64,000 nt of DNA from Catonia carolina (taxonomy: Eukaryota; Arthropoda; Insecta; Hemiptera; Achilidae), in contig JAQMRL010000001.1 in the NCBI GenBank assembly GCA_035578175.1, positions 239,459,038 to 239,523,037 on the forward strand, written 5' to 3'. Below the pieces are notes generated by a model. The model saw only the letters and a list, made by a program, of their open reading frames with translations, was not told the origin of the DNA and did not search any database. The translations under genes were made by a program, and so were the position numbers. Below, piece after piece: positions 13,535 through 23,740 of the stretch; positions within the stretch are counted from its first letter, which is position 1; every line of letters starts with the position of its first letter.

Positions 13535-13878
13535 CGGAAAATCACTCTTTGACGCTAAACAAGGCTCTGAAGAGAAAAATTCTTAAAATAAAAGTTGTAG
13601 ATCTTTTAATTTTCTCTAAATTTGATTATGCACACTTTTGTCGTAAAATGTATACTAAGGCCGAAATTAAAAATCCGTTTTTTACAAATTTTAATGAAAA
13701 AAAAAACAGAAAATCACTAATTACCGCTAAACTAAGCGTTATACAAAAACGTTTGAAATAAAAGTTGTAGGTTTTTAAATTTTCTAAAAATTTTATTATA
13801 TACATTTTTGCGCTAAAATGCATATTAAGTCCGCAATCTTAAAAAACCATTCAGGGGGTCTGAATTATGTAAATCCGG
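13535..13878. repeat. Diverged tandem duplication with 172-bp period
   Basis: AAATCACT starts each unit (13538 region and 13711), followed in both by CGCTAAAC, AATAAAAGTTGTAG, AATTTTCT and AAAATG-ATA-TAAG. The two units align at a 172-bp offset with clear divergence, so this is an older duplication than the one at 11.2 kb. Confidence 0.8.
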
Positions 13879-15002
13879 TGAAAACTCGATTTCAAAAAAT
13901 CAACATGAAAACAATTTTTTCTTCCTATATATTCGTATAGGCAAGAGAAAGTAAAAAAACCTGTTAAATTCAAGTTAACACGATTTTAACTTTCTGGAGC
14001 AACGAGAATGGATGATTTTTCCTCTGAGGCCTACATACTTCACGTGATTTGCTATGTAACACCCAAGATTAGCATTCTAGTAATTGTTATATTTCATCAA
14101 TTTTTTTAACAGAATAATAAAAATATAGGCAAGTATTGAAATTTTCACTCGTAGATTTCAAATTACGAGATTACTGTTTTGGTTTAAATTTGAGTCTAAT
14201 ATTTTTACACCAGTTACTATCAGATTTTATAATTACAAAACTAATAAATCGACTTATAAGAAAGAACAATGGAGATCAGTTCATTTATATCACTAGCACT
14301 GGTTGCATGACCATTTTTCATAAATTTGATAATTTATTGTAGTATGACCTCTACCTATTGGGAGTTCACAATAGCCATTCATTTATTTTTACTGTTTTGA
14401 TTTACGTGTAACGGCCATTTTTGTTATTTTACCAAACGCTCAAATTACGCATAACAGATAACACAAAATATATTTAATCTATTGACATGTGATCAAAAGT
14501 CACTAGTTCAAAAAACAAAGAGCTAAATTTTAATTAACTTCATCCAACTGTTATCGCAATTTTCCTCATTTTTGATTCGTGATTTTTAAAGAACAAATAA
14601 AAACTACAATACACAATGTCACTAACATGTATTAAGTACCTTACTTACACAGAAAAATTCATATAACTTTACTCCATTAATTTTAAAAAAATTCTAAAAT
14701 TTTAAATTTTTGAAAAATCCCGATTCATTATAGTTAGAACGTTTGTGATGAATGAGTAAAGATCTCATTAATCAGGTGGATTATTAAATGATTTTCAGAT
14801 GGTTTGGTAATAATGAAAAATCACACTTTCAAAGACAATTGAATGTTTTAAAAGCTATTTATTTTGATAATGATGGCACACAAATAATATCATATAATTT
14901 TATGTGACATTTAGACGGTGATTATTGATAATATTTTTCATATTATACTTATTTAGTAACAATACTCACGAAGTTGATCTAATAGTAAAGACGTTGCCTT
15001 GA
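13879..15002. other. AT-rich non-coding stretch
   Basis: A 68-codon plus frame at 14136-14342 is without a domain. No repeat family member found. Confidence 0.6.
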
Positions 15003-15175
15003 TTTTTTTGTTTTGTTTAACGTCCGACTGTTCTGCAATTACTGCTAATGCAGACGGTGAAGAATGAAATGATTTTTGTAACGTATGAAAATATGCCGTG
15101 CCTGAATGGGATTCGAACCCAAGACCGCATGATGAGAGACGAGCACGTTACCAACTGCGCCAAAGCGGCCGGCCT
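15003..15175 (-). mobile_element. SINE family C, copy 1 (tRNA-derived)
   Basis: Read on the minus strand it opens with a tRNA-like head: TTGGCGCAGTTGGTAACG (A box) and GGGTTCGAATCCC (B box). A body with CACCGTCTGCATTAGCAGTA follows, then an A-rich end. The head is the best preserved tRNA-like sequence in the window, but the acceptor and anticodon stems do not pair properly, so it is a SINE head and not a tRNA gene. Related copies lie at 23.6, 26.8 and 42.8 kb. Confidence 0.8.
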
Positions 15176-15415
15176 TGAGTCAGCTTCAAAATGCTGTTGT
15201 TATACGGAGACGAAGTTTCCGTGGTTCAAATCCTAGTAAAGGTAGTACTTTTGTACAAATTTGAATACTAGCCAGTAGTTACCGGTCTACTACATTGTTG
15301 TTAAGGTTAAATTAACCATACTCTCTTAGGAAAGGTCGGTCTGAGTTTGTTCAAGACTACCTACACCTCACTTACACATCATACGTATCATCCCTTCTAA
15401 TTATTAATTATTTAA
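15168..15415 (+). mobile_element. SINE family B, copy 1 (5'-truncated)
   Basis: Starts within the head of the family at GAGTCAGC, keeps the B box GTGGTTCAAATCC and TAGTAAAGGTAGTACTTTTG, then the shared body with TTAACCATACTCTC and the CACATCATACG block. It abuts the head of SINE C copy 1 in the opposite orientation, and its own A box is missing. Confidence 0.8.
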
Positions 15416-16316
15416 CATCTCAAAATAAATTTTAAAACCAGATGTTATGGATTATGATTTTTTGTAAAAGAATTGGGAGAGATTATACATTATATGGATA
15501 TTTAAAAAATCGTCTTTTCACAAGGACTAATTATTAAGGAAGAAAAATAAAAAAATCGATTGAGATAAAAATTATCAGATGCATTTTCTGTTAAAATCTG
15601 CCTGAATAACTATTTTCAATATAAATAGAAGAGTACTTTTATATCAATTCGTTGAAAGGAATGAAATTAATACGTTACGTGTTTAGGCCTTACATATATG
15701 TACAAAATAAAAAAAAAATAGAACAAAATTGAACAAATAAATAATTTACATAATAAAAAGATGGGGTCATGTGTTGAATGCAATAAAAAGAAGGTATTGC
15801 CTGGTATAATATACAGGAAGTTGTACTCATCTTTTTTTGTAAGATAAACTCTTGAAACTGTAACAGTTGTGAGCGGATCTATTTCGGTAAAAGACATCAT
15901 AAGAAAGTCAAAATACAATCTCAAGGCTCTTAGAATGAATGACGTCGTTGTTTTCTATATGATAAACTCATCTATTTTTGATTTTAAAAATAGGTTGATG
16001 TAAATGAACACTAACCAAGTAAAAAGGAAAACTTGTGAATGAATAAGCCAAATGTTTATGATAAATTTATGCAAACATTACGCTGTTTAAGTATAAATAA
16101 ATATTTACACAAAGATTATTACTGCTACTGATAATTTATTTACACGTGGAAAATACTTCTAAAAAATTTGATGACTAAACTGATAGCGTAGATTAAATTA
16201 GAAACATGCACCCATAAATTCAAACATTAATTAGTTATTTAAATAGTTCTGATATTGTACTATTATTTTAAAAAAGTTTTGTATCATTAATTTTATAATT
16301 AAACTTGAGGGTGGAG
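15416..16316. other. AT-rich non-coding stretch
   Basis: An 85-codon minus frame at 15667-15924 has low complexity and no domain. No repeat identified. Confidence 0.6.
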
Positions 16317-16344
16317 CAAAGGTTCCCAAAGTGGGGATCACGCC

Positions 16345-18230
16345 AAGGCCACACTACACTACAGGCCGGAGTGCCCATGCTGTGACGTCACGGCATGAGG
16401 TGGGCTGCCGGCCACTCTCACAACAGGCTGTTATGGTGATTCAGTGTACCGCGCTCAAAACTATTGCGCCCTGCCCCACTGATTAAAGTTTATCAATACA
16501 AGCTATATATTTTATTATTCTGCATTAATCAGTGAACAACTTGGTATAGGTAATTATTTTTTTTGACAAATCCTTAAGCTGATTATGCAATGTTAAAACT
16601 GTATTGTCTTTTTAATTTACAAACAATGTTATAAACCACTACAAATAATTCTTTAAATATTACTAAAGTCAAAGAATAAAATTTGATTTCATACATTACT
16701 GTTTTAAAATTATTACAGTTTTACATACTATATATTTATGAGTCACGGAATCTGGGTCTAAATAAAACATCGTAGGCCTATATTTTGTATTAATATAGCT
16801 TTTTAGTCACATTAGTATAATATACAACATTTTCGTTGGATGAGTAACAGAGCTTAATGTCTTAGCTTTTTTTGTAGCGTTCTTAGGATTACTAATAGAA
16901 CTTAATTTATCAGATTTTCTTTTTGTTGCCTTCTTTATTTTGTCATTTACGTCTTTTCTTTGCTTCGACATACAGTCAGTGATACTTTTAGAATAGTTGT
17001 TAAGTAAAATATGACTAAATGAAAACAAACACTTATCAGTAAGTTTTTTATAAGGGAATCCACATTCACTACAAATTCTGCCCGTTATATGTCCCTGGTC
17101 AATAAATTCATTTATAGTTTTAATAAAAACCTTTCTTTGATCTGAAGCACACAAGAAATCGCTTTCGTATCTATCAGAAATAACAGTCTTAACACTCTGA
17201 AAGCGATTACTATCATCTCGAATAACTCATCTGATGGATACTTTAAACCACCTCTATTAATTATTTTAAAATAATAGTTTTTGCGTTGAGGCACAATATT
17301 TGATTCAGTACCTTTGAGAGTCAAAGAGGCATAACAGGACGTACAAGTATTGTGCTTTAAAGCTACGTGAGCTACATAACCGGCTGTGTACACTAAACCT
17401 AATCTATCGTTATCAGAAAGTTCAACTTCCTCTAGGTCTACGTCTAATCGTCAATAACATTAACTACATGTTCATCTGAGTCATTTTTTTCACAATCGTC
17501 GTCACTTTTATAGCAGTATGTCAGATATATGAACCTCAACATTTTTGGAAGAGTACAGCTTAATTAAACTGAAAGCTCTTGTTAAGCTCTTGTTTTTTAA
17601 CTTGTTCTCCGATTGCAGAACTTGTTTCACTGGAATTTGGTAGCAGGCCCCACTCATTTGCCTGTATTGACCGAATCTTGCCTCTAAACTATATGTTTGA
17701 AATTTACCTAATAACACGTATGAAAATTTCAAGTCACCTATCAAATACTTTATTATTTCAAGAAAAGTAAGGGTGTATGAAGTAAAGCCACATATGTTTT
17801 GTTGGACAATTTCCCTCTCCGGGAATTTGCTTTCTCTCCCTGGAATTCAAGATTATTCCATGACTCTAACCAATTACAAAAACGTTGCAAAAATACATAG
17901 CTTTCGTCTGTAGTAGTCTAGCAGTCACAATAGGCTTATAATAATCGTCCTAAAATTTGACATACTTAAAACTATGCTTTACATTTACAATTTTCCACCA
18001 TTTTAAAACTATTTCTAAAATATTAGAAGTGCTACAAATTTAGAATTATTTAGAAGAAACTAAATTAAGAATTATGTCGAACAAACAGACATATTAAGCT
18101 TCTTAGCGGACTAACTAGATCACTGGGCGCAATAAGAGACGAGGCAAGGAGGAGAAATGTCCACCTCATAGCGTGACGTGGCAGCGGCGAGTGGTGGGGG
18201 GCACTCCGGCCTGTAGTGTAGTGCGGCCTT
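16345..18230 (-). mobile_element. P-like DNA transposon with 31-bp terminal inverted repeats
   Basis: The terminal 31 bp (16345-16375 and 18200-18230) are inverted copies with one mismatch; each begins AAGGCC and ends GGAGTGCC. The 9-mer GATCACGCC flanks both sides (16336-16344 and 18231-18239). Known P elements have 31-bp inverted repeats and 8-bp duplications, so one base of the nine may be coincidence. The element is 1886 bp, shorter than a typical 3-kb P element, and encodes only the C-terminal part of a transposase on the minus strand. It sits inside a hAT remnant, so it inserted later. Confidence 0.8.
16807..17744 (-). pseudogene. P-element/THAP9-like transposase, C-terminal remnant
   Basis: Three minus-strand frames continue one another with stops or frameshifts between. 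The first (17744-17508) has LLGKFQTYSLEARFGQYRQ and SGACYQIPVKQVLQSENKLK, a signature of P/THAP9-type transposases (F-T--LE--FG--RQ). The second (17393-17112) has AGYVAHVALK, a C-x2-C pair and a NRGGLKYPSD motif, also typical of that C-terminal region. The third (17154-16807) ends with CSECGFPYKKL, LLNNYSK and a basic tail. The N-terminal THAP finger and most of the catalytic domain are absent. It cannot encode an active enzyme. Family placement is from motif recall, not a search. Confidence 0.75.
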
Positions 18231-18315
18231 GATCACGCCCCAAGAGAGGCGTGGGACCACAAGATGGCTTCGCCGTCCGCACGTCTATTTAGAATTTTTC
18301 TCGTACAATCTGTGC

Positions 18316-18419
18316 GAAAAAGCGTTTTCAGCACTTGCTGCAATAGAAACAAAGTATCAGAGAAACTTGATATTGCTAATGATTTACGTTGTGCACTTTT
18401 TAATATAATCAGGGAATAA
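18316..18419 (+). pseudogene. hAT transposase C-terminal scrap
   Basis: One frame reads EKAFSALAAIETKYQRNL; after a one-base shift the next reads LDIANDLRCALFNIIRE then a stop. This matches the end of hAT dimerisation regions (FS-L--IK-KYR-RLD---DLR-AL). It is about 35 codons and is flanked by the hAT right end, which supports the assignment. Confidence 0.65.
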
Positions 18420-18687
18420 TGTAAAAAAAATGCAAGATCGTCCATCTCACCGATTTATTTTGTCGCTTAATTAATCAATTTCATTTGCAACTTGTAATGT
18501 TATAAAAAACTATAAAAAATAAATGTATATTTATTCAATGTATAATTTATTCAATTGGTTTTTCAAATGTATTGGTTATTCAATTGTACCTACCTTCTTT
18601 TCATTACCACAAAAAATTGTGTAAGGGGGCGTGGAAAGTTTACTTCTTGACAGAAGGGGCGTGGTAAAAGAAGTTTGGGAACTGCTG

Positions 18688-19050
18688 CTCTAGAGGCTTT
18701 ACTAAGTAAACACGAGAAGTGAGGTGGTTTACTATTGCCTTCCGCACAGAAAATTGCACTTAAAAGAGTATGCTTATCAGCATACCAGAACCTCCGAAAA
18801 GCACATACATTCCACCCTGGAAATGACACGTTCACTTCATTCACCATAGGGTTTGGCTGTATAATAAAATTCATTACTCTCAGAGGAGATAAATGTGACT
18901 AGTGTATTTTACACTTGTACCTCTTTTGTTCTTAAATAGCTCAGTCATATCATTGGCTGACTATGTGATGAGAAACAGAACTATTTTTGTAGCCCTGTAA
19001 TCAGCAGATAGAGTGCAATTAATTTAACACTCCACCTGCTCGTGATGGGC
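18688..19050 (-). repeat. Family A repeat, copy 3
   Basis: Begins at CTCTAGAGGCTTTACTAAG, where the hAT right end stops, and runs through to the CGTGATGGGC end. The 3' part of the unit that would lie beyond CTCTAGAG is missing, as expected if the hAT insertion or a deletion cut it. The shared short ORF is open here from an ATG at 18874 (minus). Confidence 0.85.
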
Positions 19051-19875
19051 AAAAACTTGAGGGTAACACATACTAAATATGATTCATTAATAAAATATTA
19101 CTTATGCAAGTGAATAATAATTCTCAGCTAGGCCTATATGTTTTAATGGTATATATTAAAATATCCATATTTTATGTTTTTACCTAACCTATACGATTTC
19201 TTAAAATCAAACAAATAAACATTTTGCGAAAATTAGACTAGAACAAATGTTAATTACCGAATGCAACAGTTGTTCAACGACATTGCAGTCAAAGAGAGGA
19301 TTCATAGTTTATAATTAGCAACTAACGTTGCATTGGTCTCAAATTTAAGTTAATGTGCAACAACATAAACACTGTAACCAGTATTAGATTACCTGTTCGA
19401 ACATTTGCACGAGTAAAACAGTAATATACTTAAAAAACCTAATATTTCTGTCAAGTAATCCACTTTAATCTCTTCTTCAGCTAAAAAATTTAAAAGTTAA
19501 ACATTTTAAATTACTATTATAGTTAATTTGTTAAAAACACAAGACCAATTCTACAATGAAATGCTCAAACTGTTTATTCCTCTATATTTATTCGAGTGGT
19601 TTCTATTCAACAGAAAACTGGTCTGTACAGTGAAATACATTATATTGCAGGTGATATTACGGAAAATACTGTTTATTAATTTATATGTTACTTATATTCG
19701 AGACAATAAAACAATACTATCAACGTTTCCACAAAAACTTGTTAAGTTAAAAACGAAATAATTAAGATGATTCACTCGGTTACTTTACTGGACAAGCCAC
19801 GATGAAAGCTAAAAAAAGCTTGCAGCAGATTTTTTTTGGTTCCTTAAAAATTCGTAAGGTTAAAATATAACTGAA
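19051..19875. other. AT-rich non-coding stretch
   Basis: A 77-codon plus frame at 19528-19761 is without recognisable motif. No repeat identified. Confidence 0.6.
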
Positions 19876-20195
19876 ACCCACCGAATTGGTCTAGAGGTAA
19901 AGTCGTCGCCGCGAGTCAGCTGTTTAATAGCTGATTTTCGGAAACGAAGGTTCCTTGGTTTCAAATCCTAGTGAAGGTAGTTACTTTTAAATGGGTTAGA
20001 ATACTAGACTGTGGTTACAGGTGTACTTTAATGGTACCATACTCTCTCGAGAATAATCTGTCTAAGTCCATACAAGACTACAGCTCATTTACACGTCATA
20101 CACATCATCCTCAAGTCATTGGGTCATGGGGGTTGATTATTGTTCTTAAACTGAACAGATTGCAACGTACACACATTGGGAATCAAAAATATACG
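19876..20195 (+). mobile_element. SINE family B, copy 2 (full length)
   Basis: tRNA-like head with A box TTGGTCTAGAGGTAAAG and B box TTGGTTTCAAATCC, then AGTGAAGGTAGTTACTTTT and the conserved body ending CATTGGGTCATGG, GAACAGATTGCAACGTAC and a GGGAATCAAAAA tail. The long plus frame starting at 19971 runs through the SINE and is a by-product. Confidence 0.85.
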
Positions 20196-21639
20196 ATTAC
20201 ACTAAACATAAATGTAAAATTACTTTCGAAAAACAACGAAACTACTCCATCGAGTGTTGGTCTGCTTTCTCATGTCATTCACTTTATTATTTTTGAATCG
20301 TTGACACAATCAGCTAAAAAAAGTACAGTCACAAAATGTATAATAGTCAAAAAATTAATTTATCAAAAATTGATAGATAAGTTTATTACACAATAATGAA
20401 ATCAGCCAGTAAAAATAATCCTGTCTAATCTTGAATGGCCAGACGATGCTATAAAGTTAATAGATGAGCACAAGAAATGAAAGAATTGAAAAATTAAAGG
20501 AAACAATACTTGAAAAATCTTGTTATTACATTAATCGTTCAAAATTTTCACGGGTTTGCAAAAAAAGAATTTAAAATAATATGATACCTTAGGAATTTAT
20601 TAAAATATTTTTGTATTTAAAAACGAATTAAGTACTTTAAATTATTCGGGTGATAAGGTATATCAGAATTTTAAATACTCTCTTAAGATTAATACTTCAG
20701 TAATTGAACATTATTGCTATCTAAAATGTTACAAATTGTTGTTAAGCTGTTATATAATCATAAATTGAAATGTCAATAAAGATAAATGGTATCTGTTAAC
20801 ACATGCATCATACAAAAATTTCTTTGAACTAAAACATTATGGGCGAAATTCATAGATAAAAATTGTAAAACAATAACACTCATTAACAACGGAAATGAAT
20901 AACGTAGTTATTCACGACGAATAAAAAAAAATCTATGTCAACCATAAAATTCTTTTTCTTGATTACTCAGCATACTAAATAATATTATTTAATGAAATTA
21001 TAATTTTCAGAAATATTACTAATGTACTCGTTCTGTTTGTAATAGCTGCATAATTGCTGATCAACTCAAACATCAATAAACAATTTAAATACAAACTAGC
21101 AAATTGTACCCACACGAAGCGGGTTATGGGTTACATAAGTTTGGAGTTAAAAATATCAGACGGTAAATTAGACTGTTGTACAATATGTATGATTATGGTT
21201 ACAGAAGAGCTAATTCAAGTAAAAACGATCACGATTACTGCATGTAGTAATTAAACGGAAGCAAATCAGTAACACAAATGGCGGGTAGGAACATATTAGA
21301 AAATTTATAAAAATATAGAAAATCAAACGCCGTAAATAATAGACCCAAAGGAAACCCACAAAAATTACATGATAATAAAGGTTCCAAATATAACTTAAAA
21401 AAGCATATTAAACAATCTAAATATACGAAACGAAAAGTAATTTCACTAACGATAATATTAATTTTTGATCCAGGTTCTAAAAATGAGGTCACCTAAACCG
21501 ATACAGAACACGGTTGAATAAAAATTTTCAGATCACATTTTTTATGGTAAGGACTCGAGACTTGGCGGTGACATTTTCGTTTTCTACGACTAAAAATATT
21601 TATAGAATCCCTAAATCTCCAAAAGAATTGGCCAACAGA
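20196..21639. other. AT-rich non-coding stretch
   Basis: Contains a segment at about 20262-20300 (TCTGCTTTCTCATGTCA) that recurs at about 29446-29485. Otherwise no element or gene is seen. Confidence 0.55.
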
Positions 21640-22035
21640 TGACGATTTACAAATTTTCCAGAGCGATATAAATTCATTAAAACTCTACAGGACGATGGCT
21701 ATTCCTTTGCTGACTTATGGAAGTGAAGTATGGTAAAAAACAGAAAACGACGACTCGCGTATTCAAGCTGTAGAAATGACATTTTTAAGCAGCGTTCAGA
21801 GATATTCGCGGCTGGATCATAAAGAATGAGGTCATTCGGAGGCAATGAAATATCCAACCATTTGCCGATGGGATCGAGCAGTATAGGATGAGATAGACAA
21901 ATCACCTGCTCCGTATGTCTTCAGATCGTCTCCCTCTGCATGTATGGAAATTGAGGCAGGATGAAAGAAGAGACGTTGGAAGGCCGAGAAAACGGTGGAC
22001 ATCGGAACAGGCTCTAAAAGCCTAGTCCATGATGG
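21640..22035 (+). mobile_element. Non-LTR retrotransposon tail (post-RT region)
   Basis: Frames read LKLYRTMAIPLLTYGSEVW, then AVEMTFLSSVQRYSRLDHK with a shift to NEVIRRQ, then ERRDVGRPRKRWTSEQA. These are in the order found after the reverse transcriptase in endonuclease-type insect LINEs (TYGSE-W, EM-FLR-V-G-TR-D--RNE-IR, GRRDVGRPRKRW). Several frameshifts and stops are present. The clade cannot be fixed from this part. Confidence 0.85.
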
Positions 22036-22389
22036 ATGATAATGATATAAATTCATCGAATACTAAGAAAACATTCGTAAGATTACAAATTTATCTTCTT
22101 AGAGGCAAAAAAATTGATTAAGAAAATCATCTAATTGGTAAAACTTTAAAGAACTGTGACATAAAAAAATTTATTTTTTTATTTTCTCGATTAACCGCGA
22201 AATTTTAAAAAATAACGACGGGTGATGACTGTACTATGAGACTGTACGGGTGATCTGTAAGCGGAAAGCTAAATTTTAAAAAACTAACCAGAATCAATCC
22301 AGCGAAAGTTGAGGCAGAACTCGACCAAGAAAGCCTTTTAAACGTACTGTGTAAATAAATTTTTTGTTCAGCTATTTGGATTTCGATTT
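22036..22389. other. Unassigned spacer between two element remnants
   Basis: Joins the LINE tail to a mariner-type remnant. A 72-codon minus frame at 22205-22423 has no domain. No inverted ends of the mariner were found here. Confidence 0.5.
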
Positions 22390-22680
22390 TGTTATTGGAT
22401 TTCTTGAACGCTCGCGGCAACACATCTGTGCCCTAGCCACCGTACAGTCTCGATTTGGTCCCTTGCAACTTCTAGCTGATCCTCGAACTTAAATTTCCGG
22501 TCAGGGAACAGAAATTCAAGACCAATTACAAGGTCATCAAAGCTGTGGAGGCACGCTACAAGAACCTTGAGAAGGTTGTATGGCGTTCGTGTTTAAAAAG
22601 TGGCAGAAACGGTGACGAAAGTGTATTAGAACAGAGGGTGGTTACTTTAAAAAAATATATAAATTTGGAAGACAGAATAA
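22390..22680 (+). pseudogene. Mariner-type transposase remnant, C-terminal part
   Basis: After a LNARGNTSV stretch (families have DNA-PHTA) and a stop, the frame reads PPYSLDLVPCNF then LKFPVREQKFKT and EARYKNLEKVVWRSCLKSG. This is the end of a mariner-type transposase, where PPYSPDLAP-DFFLFP-LK is diagnostic. The second and third catalytic aspartates are replaced (D to L in the DNA motif, D to N in DFF). The N-terminal half is absent and no inverted repeats are visible nearby. Confidence 0.75.
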
Positions 22681-23552
22681 ATATTTTTTTCAGTAGAATT
22701 TTTTTGAATTTCCTTTATAAACAGCCCTCATACTTATCCACAGCCTACAATAATAAAAATAGTCTAATAATTTTGATATGAAACTATTTCATGTATTAAT
22801 TAATCTAACAGTTTTAACAGTTCACGCCAGTAACTTATATTTAAATTAGAATAACGGTAAATTATGTGTAAGTGTTAAATTATATTAAGTATGTATAAAT
22901 TATAGTGAGTAATCTAAGCATGAGTTAAGTGAATTAACGTACTAGAACAGTTTCCTTTTTATAAACTCAAGGAAGTAGTCTACATGTTTATCCTTTATGT
23001 TTTAAGAATTACATTCGTAATTAAAACAAAGATTTATTAGCGAGGTTTTAAAGTTACTTATCAATTAGTAAAAAAATTTAAAACAAGTGTAATAGTTGTG
23101 CAATGTTTATATTATAAAATTTCTTGTCATAAATTATTAAAAATAATTAAGCAATAATTTTTATTGAGATTAATTTTATCAACATCAGAAATGTTTTAAC
23201 AAAAAATAATAATAATAATATTTACTCAAATATTTGGATTGTGTATTTTTTGTGGTTATTACTAGATTGAATGACAAACTATAACGAAAATTTCTACTGT
23301 ATGTTCCAGAATAGGGTAAAAATTTGTGATAAATTTAACAAAAAAATACTTTCACCTACAAACTTCGTACTGATTTTGACTTGGTACTTAAAAGTCCGGT
23401 TAGTGTACTAAGCTGCCATTTCTACTAAATAGTTCTCATGTTTTCCTAATTTTCAGTGGAAATGTTGATAAAATCGTATTCGTGTGTGAAGTATGCCTAA
23501 CGAAACTTCTAGGTCATTCGAATAGCTTTGTTTCTTACGAACCGTTTTTGTT
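22681..23552. other. AT-rich non-coding stretch
   Basis: No open frames of note. An (AAT)n-like patch lies near 23208-23222. Confidence 0.6.
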
Positions 23553-23740
23553 GTTTTTGGTTTTACATCCACTAATTGTTTTACAAACTGTTTTTGGCAG
23601 TAATGTTAATGCAGATGATACACGGTAATAGATAAAAATGAATGATGTAAAAGTTCCAGTTATGACCAGGAACCAAAACCAGAACCCCAGATGTAAAAAC
23701 TAAATGTCCTGACCAACAGGCTAACCAGAGCGGTCTTATG
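23553..23740 (-). mobile_element. SINE family C, copy 2 (diverged)
   Basis: On the minus strand a tRNA-like head (CTCTGGTTAGCCTGTTGGTC, then GGGGTTCTGGTTTTGG) precedes a body with CATCTGCATTAACATTACTG, aligned with copies at 15.1 and 42.8 kb. It ends in a long T/G-rich run, the complement of the family tail. Strongly diverged, so old. Confidence 0.65.

Larger units (their letters stand above)
16317..18687 (+). mobile_element. hAT-type DNA transposon remnant, split by a nested element
   Basis: Left end CAAAGGTTCCCAAAGTGGGG and right end ...AGTTTGGGAACTGCTG are inverted relatives of the CAGNGGTTCCCAAAC end typical of many animal hAT elements. Between them, after removing the nested P-like element (16345-18230), about 485 bp remain. 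They include a short plus-strand stretch resembling the hAT C-terminal dimerisation region (18316-18419). The right boundary falls inside a family A repeat (copy 3), so the hAT may have inserted there. Candidate 8-bp flanks (16309-16316 and 18688-18695) do not match well, so the exact ends are uncertain. Confidence 0.65.

Noticed and set aside
15104..15175. Apparent tRNA gene on the minus strand
   Set aside because: A and B boxes are good, but the acceptor and anticodon stems do not pair and a SINE body follows, shared with other copies.
19971..20396. 141-codon plus open frame as a gene
   Set aside because: More than half is SINE B sequence read through; other SINE copies do not keep the frame.
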